From: Plasmodiophora brassicae
Taxonomy: Eukaryota; Endomyxa; Phytomyxea; Plasmodiophorida; Plasmodiophoridae
Direction: 5' to 3'
NCBI GenBank assembly: GCA_039704465.1
Contig: JASFAU010000005.1
Coordinates: 62,001 to 126,000 of the forward strand
DNA length: 64,000 nt
The translations under genes were made by a program, and so were the position numbers. The notes under the pieces are model-generated. The model saw only the letters and a program-made list of their open reading frames with translations. It had not been told where the DNA came from and made no database searches. This document shows, in pieces, positions 11,125-20,482 of the stretch (within the stretch, counting starts at the first letter, position 1; every line of letters starts with the position of its first letter).

Positions 11125-11976
11125 ATGGAGGCATCCGGCGATATCGCCATACCTGTGTCGCCGCTCGTCGCCGACGTGATCGCGTCCGGGCTCCTGTGGG
11201 CCATCGGCGACGTCGTCGCGCAGAAGCTGGACGTGCAGTCGGACGGCATCGACAGCAGACGCCTGGCGCGCCAGGCCGTGTTCGGCGCCTTCATTCTAGC
11301 GCCGTTGGCCCGCTCCTGGTACGGATGCGCTCCCGAAAGTCGTCCCCGCGTTCATCACGACTTCCTACAGGTACTTGCTGCTGTCGGTCATGCTGCCGGA
11401 GGCATCGCTGCCTTCGACCATCGCGAAAGTTGCATTGGACCAGACCGTGAGCGACGATGCCGTGTTGGCGCCGGTCCCCGTTGGGCATCATCCGTTCCTG
11501 ACGATGGCTTCCAGATATGGGCCGTGACGATTCTATCGCTCATGTACGTATCGTTGAGCGTGATGCAAGGCGCTGGCGTTCAGCATGGGCTGAGCGTTGT
11601 GCGCGCGCGCATTCGTGACACCATGAAGGCGAACTGGTGCGTGTGGCCGCTCGTGCAGGCTGTCAACCTGACGTTCGTCCCCGTCCGGCACCAGCTGCTG
11701 ATCGTGAACCTCGTCTCCATCCCCTGGAGCGCCTACCTGGTATGCACGCTGCCGGGTTCCGTTGCACAGGTCGCGCGCCCATCTGACCGCTCGTCCGGGG
11801 CACAGTCGATCAAGGCGAACAGGTCGGGCGGCGGGCCCGAAGGCATATCGTTCCCGCACGGGGAGCATTCGCCGCTGGCCAGCCAGCGCAGCCCGCCGAA
11901 GAAGGGAGGCTTCGTCGAGGTCGTCCCCATGCACGACGCCAGGCCGAAGAAGTCGGACTGGGAAGATGCTCTATGA
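11125..11976 (+). CDS. Mpv17/PMP22 family membrane protein
   Basis: Peroxisomal or inner mitochondrial four-helix channel-like family. An apparent frame break is explained by introns 11319-11370 (52 nt, GTACGG...ACAG) and 11524-11558 (35 nt, GTGACG...TGAG), both in phase. The first splice gives LAPLARSWYLLLSVMLPEAS followed by TIAKVALDQTV, the family's 'W....G......K...DQ' block. The 3' exon has the PF04117 signature TMKANWCVWPLVQAVNLTFV then PVRHQLLIVNLVSIPWSAY. A hydrophilic C-terminal extension of roughly 75 residues, Ser/Pro/Lys-rich, follows the last helix and is not typical. Start is the MEASGD Met; the open frame continues 35 Arg-rich codons upstream (11020), possibly transit-like or untranslated. 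Confidence 0.85.
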   Translation: MEASGDIAIPVSPLVADVIASGLLWAIGDVVAQKLDVQSDGIDSRRLARQAVFGAFILAPLARSWYGCAPESRPRVHHDFLQVLAAVGHAAGGIAAFDHRESCIGPDRERRCRVGAGPRWASSVPDDGFQIWAVTILSLMYVSLSVMQGAGVQHGLSVVRARIRDTMKANWCVWPLVQAVNLTFVPVRHQLLIVNLVSIPWSAYLVCTLPGSVAQVARPSDRSSGAQSIKANRSGGGPEGISFPHGEHSPLASQRSPPKKGGFVEVVPMHDARPKKSDWEDAL

Positions 11977-12262
11977 AGGAGCACCCGCGTCTACCTCCCG
12001 TCAGCCGTCCTCGTCTGAAGGTAGTTGAGTTCGGGACCCGTGAATCGGTATCGTACGGAACGTGCGGCCGCCCGAGGGAGTAGAGACGCCCGTGTGAGTC
12101 ACCGACGTGGACCAGTCGGTCGAGTATCTCGTGAGTCAACACAAGGCCCGCTGGGCGCGATCTTGCCTTCTGCGCCGGTCCCTTCGCCCGTCGTCATCAC
12201 CATAATACGTAGTAATGTCGGCGGTCTGAAGCCGGGGAGGGGCACGCTGCTGCCGAACCGAT

Positions 12263-12613
12263 ATGCGGGAGCGCCTGGGCGCTGTCAGCTCCGGGTCCCT
12301 GGTCTACGTTCAGTTCGGGGGCGTCGTCTTCGGCATCTGCAAGACGCCCGCCAGCCAGGCGGCCGTCGTCACCCTCCGGGACAACGTCCGATCGCTGCTC
12401 GGCGACGGTGCCGACGTGCACCGCATCATGGCGTACTGTCGGGCGGCGCTTCGCTGCCTGGCGACACCGCCCGACGACAACGACGCCGTCCTGCACCGGG
12501 AACGCCTGCTGGGCAGCGCCCGCGATTCCGCCCCGCGACCTGGCCCCGTTGCTGACGACGACAACGACGAGGCTCGTGGCGGGCTTCCCGATGACGATGT
12601 AAAGATTCTCTAA
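12263..12613 (+). CDS. small hypothetical protein
   Basis: A 116-residue frame with protein-like composition in its first two thirds (SGSLVYVQFGGVVFGICKTP, then a helix with VTLRDNVRSLLG and MAYCRAALRCLA) and an acidic, disordered tail. The short product could be one exon of a longer protein. No family recognised. It lies between the Mpv17 gene and a secreted-protein gene on the same strand. The minus-strand frames across it are Arg-rich shadows. Confidence 0.4.
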   Translation: MRERLGAVSSGSLVYVQFGGVVFGICKTPASQAAVVTLRDNVRSLLGDGADVHRIMAYCRAALRCLATPPDDNDAVLHRERLLGSARDSAPRPGPVADDDNDEARGGLPDDDVKIL

Positions 12614-12793
12614 TACATATCGACCGGTATTCTGACGCGATAAGAGCGCTCCCTCGCGAATGGTGCATGCGCCCCGGGGGATGGCGCCATCTCGGGCAAT
12701 CCGGAACGATCGGGACTGTTCTGGAGTCGTTGGACGCTACGAGCCGGGCGGCATGCCAACGGCACATCGTTCCCAGAAGGAAATTGAGACGCG

Positions 12794-13562
12794 ATGTCGT
12801 TCAGCAAAGCCGGCTGTGCCGTCCTGGTCCTGATCGGGCTGGCGTGCACGGCGTCGGCGTTCACGAACGGGACGCTGCTGCCGTCGTACCTGTGCGATCT
12901 GACGTATCAGGCGATGGGGTCGCCGCAGTCCCTGGCGGGCGTCCTGCCCCACCTGCTCGAACGCAACTGTAATGGGCATGTGGCCACCGGCGCCTGCGCC
13001 TGCACTCAACCGTTCTGACCCTGTGCCATCCAGCGACGCAGACCATCGCCGGGTACCACCACCTGAACGTGCCGCCGTACACGCAGGCGCAGGACCTGTG
13101 CACGGTCGCGCCCGACCCAAACGCGACGGCCCTCGCCGGCCAGCAGACGTTCATTGTCAAGGCCATCGACAGTAACCAGACACTGGGTAGGCGAACGGTG
13201 CGGGCGGGCGCCGTACAGTGACACTGACGTCGGGGGCGCCAGTCGGGCTGATCGCCTGGGTGCAGAAGCAGGACGCGCAGGGCAACCTGAAGCAGATCGG
13301 GCACGTGTCGGACCCGGGCCTGAACATGATCCCGTACCCGTACGGGTGCGGCGGCGACCTGAACCGGACGATCGTGCACCGGACGGCGCTGCATCGCAAC
13401 GCGACGATACGCAGCCAGTCGGCGCCCATCACCTGGCAGATGGGATGCGACCAGGTCGGCCCGGGCGAGAAGGCCCAGGTCGCCGGCATCTGCATCACGC
13501 AGGCGAGGCGCGGCGTGCCGGGCGGCGGCTTTGGCAAATTCGTCGTCGACCTCGCCGCCTGA
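12794..13562 (+). CDS. secreted protein, possibly Reeler-like
   Basis: Starts MSFSKAGCAVLVLIGLACTA, a clear signal peptide with cleavage after ...ASA. Two introns read in phase: 12969-13033 (65 nt, with CTGAC branch-type sequence) and 13187-13218 (32 nt). The mature region has several Cys and N-glycosylation sequons (NGT, NST, NAT, NQT, NRT). The block LVTLTSGAPVGLIAWVQKQD followed by late Cys and 'TWQMGCD' recalls the Reeler domain layout (strand, 'G..I.GFL..A', then 'TW' near the end). The ending ITQARRGVPGGGFGKFVVDL is basic/glycine-rich. The reelin-domain suggestion is tentative; the secreted nature is well supported. Confidence 0.7.
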
Positions 13563-13639
13563 TGACGGGGCGGCCATCTCTGTCCGGTCCCAGGCGCTGT
13601 TCGCTCGCGAGGATTAAATGGCACGTCGTCGCACCGGTT

Positions 13640-14569
13640 TTATGTGATGACGGTGTCGGCGATCAGATTGAACGGTGCCGACGTGGCCGCCCGCCCGGGT
13701 TGGCCGGTCGGTTGCACGACGATCGCGTACAGAGGCCCGACCGGCAGCGTCGGGTCGATGCGCCACACGTACCGGCCCGTGTTCGGCGCCGACGTCGTCA
13801 GCGTGCGCACGCGCTGGCCGTTGCGCGTCACCTGGATCGTGACGGGGCCCGCCTCCAGGCCGCCGTTCCACGTGATCGTTCGCGTCGACGACAACGACCA
13901 GGAATCCGTCGCCGTCGGCGTCTCGACGATCAGCGTCGCCAGCACCGTGAACGGGTTGCCGGTGTTGCTGATCGCCGGCCGCGTGGTGGACCGTATCCGG
14001 ATCTGGTAGGCGGCGGTGGCCGGCGCCAGGGACGTTGCGGGCACGCTCCAGGCGATCGCGCCCTGGTCGGCCGTGGTCGCCCCGACGACGGCGACCACGT
14101 TCGACGACCAGGCGGCGAGGACGTCGACGACAACGGGGTCGGATATCGTCGACGTCCACGTTATCGGGACAATGTCGGAGGCGCGAGCGACGCCCCCAGG
14201 GATGTCGTCGAGGAGCAGCGGGCCGGCTACGCCGAACGACGGGCTTCGAACGGAGACGGACAGGTCGGTGGACCGGACGACGATGGCGTACCCGGGGCCG
14301 GTCTGGACGTCTGTCGCCAGGTTGTGCACGAACGTCGTCGTAGATGTCGGCAGGGCCTGCGCAAGGACGTCGCGAACGTCGCCGCCTTGGTACAGCAGAA
14401 TGTCGACTTTGTCGACCGCGCTGGCAGCGTACGTGACGTTCAGCGCGGACCCGGCCTGGATCGTTGCGGACGTAGGCGTCACGATCGATATCGATGCGGC
14501 GGTGGCCACCACCACCACCACCTGGCCGAGCAGGCAGATCGACGATACGGCCGTCAGAGACCCATGCAT
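13640..14569 (-). CDS. secreted Kre9/Knh1-like (Ser-Thr-rich, Ig-like repeats) cell-surface protein
   Basis: Start chosen at MHGSLTAVSSICLLGQVVVV, a signal peptide; the open frame runs 29 Arg-rich codons further upstream (14656) but these look non-coding. After cleavage come at least three beta-sandwich repeats of about 90 residues, each with the Kre9/Knh1 pattern: 'I.TPTSATIQAGSALNVTY...', 'DIVPITWTSTISDPVVVDVL', 'SLSSTRTITWNGGLEAGPV', ending in 'Y.WRIDPTLPVGPLYAIVV' or 'AYQIRIRSTT'. The PF10342 family is associated with fungal and protist cell-wall glycans. There is no obvious C-terminal hydrophobic GPI tail (ends APFNLIADTVIT), so the protein may be soluble or bound by other means. Single exon, about 309 residues. 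Confidence 0.75.
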   Translation of the reverse strand: MHGSLTAVSSICLLGQVVVVVATAASISIVTPTSATIQAGSALNVTYAASAVDKVDILLYQGGDVRDVLAQALPTSTTTFVHNLATDVQTGPGYAIVVRSTDLSVSVRSPSFGVAGPLLLDDIPGGVARASDIVPITWTSTISDPVVVDVLAAWSSNVVAVVGATTADQGAIAWSVPATSLAPATAAYQIRIRSTTRPAISNTGNPFTVLATLIVETPTATDSWSLSSTRTITWNGGLEAGPVTIQVTRNGQRVRTLTTSAPNTGRYVWRIDPTLPVGPLYAIVVQPTGQPGRAATSAPFNLIADTVIT

Positions 14570-15297
14570 GAACGCACGAGACCTGTGACGATACGGCGCC
14601 GCTCGTACTGGCTTTAGTACGTCTCCTCGAGCGGCTCGTGACAGACATTGACACACCGGGTTTAGATGATCATGGCCGCCCTGACAGGGGGGGGGGGGGG
14701 GGACAGTGGATTCCTGTTCTTAACGAGGACGATGATAGCGCCCCCAGCGCCTCGTAAGGGCTCTGCGGGGAGGCGCTCATACAGTGTGCGACAAGAGGGG
14801 CTCTTGACTGTGGCTGGCTCTTGACTCTCGGACAGCCTCGGATTTGTCAGGTCGCCTGCTGTTTTGATGTTCCTTTTGAATTTCCTGACCGGTGTTTCAT
14901 CACTCGCTCACAACATGGTTTGGGAGTCATGCCAATGTCTGCCTGCATCGAACGGAGCGTTGCACATGCAGTCGTAAGCGGCTCTGACGATGCGTTGACC
15001 GGCCTGACATCAGTGCGGTCGTCGCCTTTTTGTCGCTAGTTGTCGTCCAGCGTCAGGGCAACGTCGCCGGAGCTGTCGGCGCACCATCAAAGAAGCGCCC
15101 GGACTCGTTCGAGGCGTCCCCGATACAGCTATCGCGGTTCGGCCCATATCGCCGTCTCTCGTTGACGAAAATTACGGTGCCTTGTCGGGTCGGGACAGCT
15201 GACACGTAAACCGCGCGTCTGTCGGCCGAGGTTCTGTGCACAAGCGACAATACGCGGTCGCTATACTAGAGTATGTTTCAGCTGTTCATCTACCCTC
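14570..15297. other. intergenic region with poly-G tract
   Basis: No gene supported. Small frames on both strands lack recognisable features. A run of 16 G lies at 14687-14702. The gene on each side is on the minus strand, so this holds the promoter of the Kre9-like gene and the 3' end of the SAM/PH gene. Confidence 0.5.
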
Positions 15298-16753
15298 TCA
15301 ACGAAGGATGAACCGTAGCCAGAACGACAGCGTTTCGACCCACAGGTCTCGCGTGCGCTGGTCGGCAGCCTCTAGCTCAATGAGCCGCCTCTTGGCCACG
15401 ATCGTGAACCGATTCCGCTCCTTCGAGCTCTCTGCGAGGGCAAGTCATCCCATCGGGCCACCCGTGTGGCCTCTGGCTCCTCCTACCTGCTTCAACGTAG
15501 GCGATGTCCTGCATGGCGACCTGCCCCTTGATCTTGCCTTTGCGCTCCTCTCTCCACTGCAGGGTGCTCATGTCGGGCGTGCAGAGCACTCTTCGGCTGA
15601 CCGGCGACCCGTGCTTGAACTTCCGGAAGACGGCGCCGTCCCTGAGCAAGTCCTCACAATTGCGCTTCTTGCTGGCAAGGTGCTTGCGCGCTTCCGGGTC
15701 CTGCAGCGCGATCTCCTCCTGCTGGGCGATCGTATCCCGGCGGTCAAGCGCCCATTTCAGCGCCTGGTACCACTGGTTCAGCAGGGCCAGGCTGGGCACC
15801 TCCAGCGTCAGCGTCCTCTGGTCGGCCTCAATGAACAGTTTCAGGTGGTGCTGGTGCTTCATGTCGGCATTGACGGCCGTGATCGAGGAGAAGCGGATGA
15901 ACCCCCGGACGTCGTGTCGCTCGCCCGGGATGCCCCACATGAGCTTGTCCAGGCCAACGGTGCACCAGACGCGGCGGCGCGTGGCCGCCGTGTTCTTGAT
16001 CTTCTTGAACGTGGCGCCTCGGTACAGAAGGTCGCGGTTCTGCTGATCGCGCTGCTCGTCGTCGTGCGCCCTCTGCCGTCGCTGGTGCATGGCACCGCGC
16101 TGCAGGTGAGCGATCTGCCGCATCCAGGCCAGCAGCACGTTCTCGTCGCCAAAGTCCATCAGGATCTGCTGACCGCCCCGCTCTTCGACGCTGGTCACCG
16201 TCAGGCTCCTCTGCTTGATGACGGTCTTGGCGCTCGTCAGGTTCACCGAGAACTCGGGCATCATGTCCGCGCTGCTGGGGAAGCACCAGAGCATGTTCCT
16301 GTCGAGGACGAGCAGCCGTTCGACCCAGGCATGGCCGTACAGGTCTGGGCAGTGGATGGCGGCTCTGCACTCGAACTGGCGCGTCTCCGATCGCCCTGTA
16401 CTGCTGCCGGATCCTCGGCTAGGGGTCGGCGACCGCGCCGCCTTCTTCGCGTGCTTGTCGGCCGTTGAGTCGGTCGCGACTTTGGCGTCCAGGCTGATCG
16501 GCTTCATCGACACGGCCGATGACGCTCGCAGGTGCTCTAACAGGGTTTGCGCCTGGGCGCGGTCGCCGACGTCGTCGAAGATGGCGAGGAACTCGCCCAT
16601 TTCACGGGTGTTGCATCGCGAAAGACTGTCCAGGTCGTCATACCCGTTCTTGATCAGCACGTCGAATCGGTGATCGAGCTGGCCCGACTCCAGCCACGAC
16701 CGAACCTCGTTCATCGACGCCAGGTACGACGCCTTGTTCATGGCGGCGTCCAT
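15298..16753 (-). CDS. SAM domain plus three PH domains adaptor protein
   Basis: Residues about 8-75 form a SAM domain (EVRSWLESGQLDHRFDVLIK, then GEFLAIFDDVGDRAQAQTLL). A Ser/Lys linker is followed by a PH domain (AWVERLLVLDRNMLWCF ... LLAWMRQI). A second PH domain has GATFKKIKNTAATRRRVWCT ... LLNQWYQALKWAL, and a third has GAVFRKFKHGSPVSRRVLCT. The third is completed by a terminal exon after intron 15432-15486 (55 nt, phase 1): RFTIVAKRRLIELEAADQ ... DLWVETLSFWLR. The tandem PH domains share the same 'GA.F.K.K....RR..C' opening, indicating internal duplication. Likely membrane phosphoinositide-binding scaffold. The start Met at 16753 is followed by Mets three and twelve residues later. Confidence 0.85.
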
Positions 16754-16920
16754 CCGCCACGAGGAGGAGATTTGGACACCCCCGATCTCTGGTACACATC
16801 CGGATCACCTCGATGCGTCATGTTCTGGTTCGTATCTTTATTCATTGTTGTTGGGGTTTCACCTGCACAGCGGTATCCAGCCACCTTGTGGAGCAACGTT
16901 CGAGAACGTGGCTGCGGCAG

Positions 16921-17655
16921 CTACGATTCACGGCGGTCAATGAGGCGTTTGATAAGGTCAGCGTGGTCGAACGCAAGGTCGATCTTGGCGCCACCGAGCG
17001 ATTTGGCGTCATCGATGTGGACCTCTCCAGCCGGGATGACGGACTGGGGCCCACCGGCCGCCCCTGCCAGGCCACGACTGCGGGGGACCTGCGTGAAGTT
17101 GTCCTCGTCGAGCTCGACCCAGCGAACCTCGCCGGCATCGCTGCCAGCGTGCGGCTGGACATCGTCCAGGTTGACGACCGTCTTGAACAGGTAGGTGGTC
17201 GTGTGGCCCCGGGGGTCCCGATCCGGATCCGACTTGACAGTCACCAGTTCCAAAGCGCCTAAACGGTCGGGTTAGAGTGCTGACAAGCGGAGTGATGGCA
17301 AGCGGAGGTCCTGATCGACGCGATCCAACGTACTCTGTTTGACGTCGATACCGGTCTCTTCTTTCAGTTCACGCTTGGCGGCGTGTTCCACAGGCTCCTT
17401 GTTGGCGATGTCCACGTATCCGCCAGGAAACGCCCAGGCTTGGCTGTACGGCGGCGATGTGCGCTGGATCAGCAGGACGAACTTGCGGTTGTCACGAACC
17501 CCAACCACGCCGACGTCTACCATCAGCGACGTCTGCGGCTGACGGTACAGGTAGCCGATCAGGGCCCGCTCGCCGCTCTGCTTCTCCTCCGGTTCATACA
17601 GCAGCCGGGCAGCGCCCATACGACCGCCCAGGTACAGTTCAACCATCCCGGGCAC
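16921..17655 (-). CDS. Nudix hydrolase, ADP-ribose pyrophosphatase-like
   Basis: Nudix box [26 protein letters not shown] is complete. It follows a strand pair [20 protein letters not shown] and '[10 protein letters not shown]', the COG1051-type arrangement. A short intron (about 17266-17334, GTACGT...TTTAG) joins ...VKQS to [20 protein letters not shown], the usual 'SDP.RDPRG' loop, then VRWVELDED and a C-terminal helix. The predicted product is about 215 residues. The N-terminus is uncertain: the first Met in the frame is at 17655, but the protein core starts near residue 35. Substrate (ADP-ribose, NADH or a related nucleotide sugar) is inferred from subfamily motifs only. Confidence 0.85.
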
Positions 17656-18098
17656 ATTGCTATCAAAGACCTCCTGCAGGTTCCGTTCACAACCCGCACG
17701 TCAATGCCGTCAACGCGCATCACACACCTGCGCAGAGCGCCGTTTCATTCTCCTGATCGCCCCTGACACCCGACGTGTCGCGTATATCGAACGAGCGCCA
17801 CCGATTTCGTTGTGATGCGCTGGGCGAGCGGCTTGCTGCAGCCTGGTTCAAAACGCCGATCCGCTCGGTCAGGTATTATTTCCGGGCCCGATTGGAGGTT
17901 AAGCACTGTATGACTCATATACGAATATTCCACCCCAGACGGACGGGTGTGTGCAGCTCTTCCGCCCGAGCCGACCCCGTTCCGAGCAGGTTCCGGCGGT
18001 TCACGGCTCCCCGCGCAGGAATACCACGTAGACCCGAACAACGAATAGGGTATACATAGGCGGCTACTGATTCGGTGTATGGCAATACTACGCGACGG
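17656..18098. other. intergenic, nothing recognised
   Basis: Between the second Nudix gene and the acidic-protein gene, both on the minus strand. It should contain the Nudix promoter and possibly a missing first exon. Short frames on either strand show no family features. Confidence 0.35.
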
Positions 18099-18563
18099 TT
18101 AGGTGGTGGTTCTTTGCCGCTTCGGCGCTCGGTCGTCACTATCGGCATCGCTGGCGGTCTCGTCGTCATTCCCTTCGTCGTCAGGCGGGTCGTTCGGATC
18201 ATCGTCGTTCGGATCATCGTCGTCGTGGCCCTCCTGCTCCTCGTCGTCGGTGTCGGCGTATTCTTGATCGGTGACGTCATCGTCGTCGTCCTCGCCCTGG
18301 TCGTCGTCGTGCTCGAAATCGAGGGCGTCATCGTCGTCAAACGTGCTGCTTGCCATTGAATCGCCAGTCATCGGCCGTCGCTGCCTGACAATCGGGCGCG
18401 GATACACTTCAGCACTGGCATCCTCTTCGTCCTCTCCGGAACTCGACGTTGCGTCGTCTACCTCGTCGTCCGGGTCCTCCGCATCCACGTCGTCGTCATA
18501 CGACGGGTCCTTCGCAGGCGCCCGGCCCGCACGCGCCGGTTCCTTCCCGCGCGGCGCTGACAT
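18099..18563 (-). CDS. highly acidic low-complexity protein with terminal nuclear-localisation-like motif
   Basis: Starts MSAPRGKEPARAGRAPAKDP, then becomes dominated by Asp/Glu/Ser tracts, including repeated NDDDPND and DDDD runs, and ends DDRAPKRQRTTT, a basic NLS-like tail. The composition resembles histone-binding or nucleolar acidic chaperones, but no fold can be assigned. The plus strand across this region is an equally open valine-rich frame, as expected from a GAC/GAT repeat, so coding status rests on the plausible start, the NLS and the acidic logic. An upstream Met at 18656 is less likely. Confidence 0.5.
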   Translation of the reverse strand: MSAPRGKEPARAGRAPAKDPSYDDDVDAEDPDDEVDDATSSSGEDEEDASAEVYPRPIVRQRRPMTGDSMASSTFDDDDALDFEHDDDQGEDDDDDVTDQEYADTDDEEQEGHDDDDPNDDDPNDPPDDEGNDDETASDADSDDRAPKRQRTTT

Positions 18564-18825
18564 CCCACAAGTATGATCGTTCAAGAAGAACCCTCGGTAC
18601 CTGTAGCGGTGCCCAGTGGTCTGGTAGGAGCAACCGCCGTCCGCGTTCCGCGACATCCATCACGCCACCTGTGACTGCCTGCCACAGGGGACGACGACGA
18701 CCGAGTACCGACCCACGCGCGCGCCAAAACAACGCCCGACGCGCCGTCGCCGTATTCTTATTTTTTTGGTTGCGGTGTGCAAGTTCCAACCCGCGCCGCG
18801 CCCGCCGCTGTGGTCAGGGTGTCGC

Positions 18826-19444
18826 ATGGACGTGCAGTTCGAGTGCAAGCGGCTGCCGTCCGACATACGGCTGTTCACGCTACGTCGCCGGGGGTGGCCC
18901 GTGTCGATTGCGGATTATGCGGTGGGCGTGGCCTGCGCGGCGTGCCTGCTGGGGCGAGTCGCGGTCAAGGGCTCCATTGCTGTGACCGACTCGGCCGTAC
19001 TGCTAGCCGTCGGCATGGCCGTCTGGCGTGTCACGGCGGCCATGTCCAGTGTCTGTGAAGGTACATGCGGGCGAGGCGCGCAGCGTGCGTGCTTGTAGTG
19101 ACATCGTCCTGGCAGAGTCGCTGCTCGTTGTACAGGAGCTGGGCGTACAAATTACAAGGAAAACGTATTCGGGCAAGTCGTCCCACATATTTATTGACAA
19201 GGATAAGATCTCCTCCATTGTGGTAGGGCCCGTCACGTACGTCACATTTCCCTGCGTTCTCTGAATCCTTGGCCGGCAGATCAATGAGGGCATCACGGCG
19301 TGGCGCGTGATATTCTACATGGCGTTCATAGTCGAAGGGCAGTCGGATATGGTTCTAGCGTTCTCGTTGCTTCCGAGAATGGCGGTCCTGCTCCCCATTT
19401 ATCGAGGCATCCGCGCCGCCGTGTACGGCGGACCCGAGACATGA
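18826..19444 (+). CDS. PIGH: PIG-H, GPI-GlcNAc transferase subunit H
   Basis: Subunit of the ER enzyme that adds GlcNAc to phosphatidylinositol, the first step of GPI-anchor synthesis. Introns 19061-19115 (55 nt) and 19223-19279 (57 nt) are in phase. The first exon contains a hydrophobic pair (YAVGVACAACLLGRVAV, VLLAVGMAVWRV). The spliced core reads EESLLVVQELGVQITRKTYS, then IFIDKDKISSIVINEGITAW, then LLPRMAVLLPIYRGIR, the conserved PIG-H domain (PF10181). Length about 168 residues, normal for the family. The first Met with protein-like context is at 18826. Confidence 0.88.
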
Positions 19445-20482
19445 TACCTGTTGGGCCTGTACCCCAACAGAAGTACCTATATACACAAGTTTGCATAAGT
19501 TATGTGGCATCTCTGGCGGCCCTGCATAATCAGAGGCCAGCTTCTCAACGTAAACGTGTCGAAGCTTGAGGCACGCCACGGTGTAGTCTTGACCTACTTC
19601 GACAAGCGTTAAGTACGATGGCAGCCATGCCGGGCAACGGGATTAGATCACAGCATCCCCCTACGACCGTGCTCCTTGCAGTTATTGAATGCTATACGTC
19701 GTACGGTCATTCCCGCAAGCCGCAGCGCAACCGCACACACGGGGATAACGTGGCGCGCCCGGCAGCCAAACACGACAATGCGGAAGGCCGCACCGTGGCC
19801 ACTGCTGGCGCAGCTCATCGCTGATCTGCATCAGCTGGCCGCGCGGATCCCGTCTGCCGAGTACCGGCGGAAAACGAGGCGAGCAGCGCATTTCCTGGAC
19901 TGTTTGGGTGCGCTCCGGTCGTGTCGTCGTGTACTGGCCGGAATGTGTTCACCCGTGGCTCAGGGCGCAAGCTGGGTCACGTGCACAAGTTTCGATGTAA
20001 TCTGGAGCTGCAAGGCGTCACCTGGTCTGTCCCGCTGGCTCAGCTGTTGGCCTCGGTTTAACGTTGACTGCCAGCATCGACCTTGTGTTCCGGCACTGGA
20101 AGGACGAAATCTACGGGTGCACAAATGTCAGAGGTCGGTGATGTAATTATTGTGCAGTCAGGTTGGCTCGTATACCTCACCGTTCACGATGCAGACCCTA
20201 ACTCCAGAGAGAGCAGACACTTTCGTGATGCGCTGAATTCGTACCCGTTCAACCGCGTTCGCCTGACGTTAGCTAATGCGAGGAGGAATGACGCACCGCG
20301 TGTCGTCTGTACGTCGCCGGCGCCGTTGCTCGTATCAACTTCTCAACCTTTGCCTTATCCACGTACGTAGGCCCCGTGAGTCGCAACGAGCGATGGCTAT
20401 GCGGGAGTCATGCGACCAGGCCGAAGTTCGTATCGCTGATGAGGAAGCTGCTGTTTACTGGGCCGGGCAAGTAATATCTGTT
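19445..20482. other. about 1 kb without an assigned gene; possible plus-strand exons
   Basis: Plus-strand frames contain protein-like pieces, for example PLLAQLIADLHQLAARIPSA (about 19800), KFRCNLELQGVTWSVPLAQL (about 19985) and IDLVFRHWKDEIYG (about 20077), in different frames separated by candidate GT-AG sites. This could be a multi-exon gene of unknown family, but I could not assemble a convincing product. The region separates PIG-H (plus) from the F-box gene (minus), which end toward each other. Confidence 0.3.

Noticed and set aside
11319..11370. Apparent frameshift inside the Mpv17 gene
   Set aside because: Explained by a 52-nt GT-AG intron that restores SWYLLLSVMLPEAS and the downstream K.ALDQ block in phase.
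13154..14617. 487-codon open frame on the plus strand
   Set aside because: Arg/Asp/Gly-rich shadow of the secreted and Kre9-like genes; the opposite strand has a signal peptide and repeated domains.
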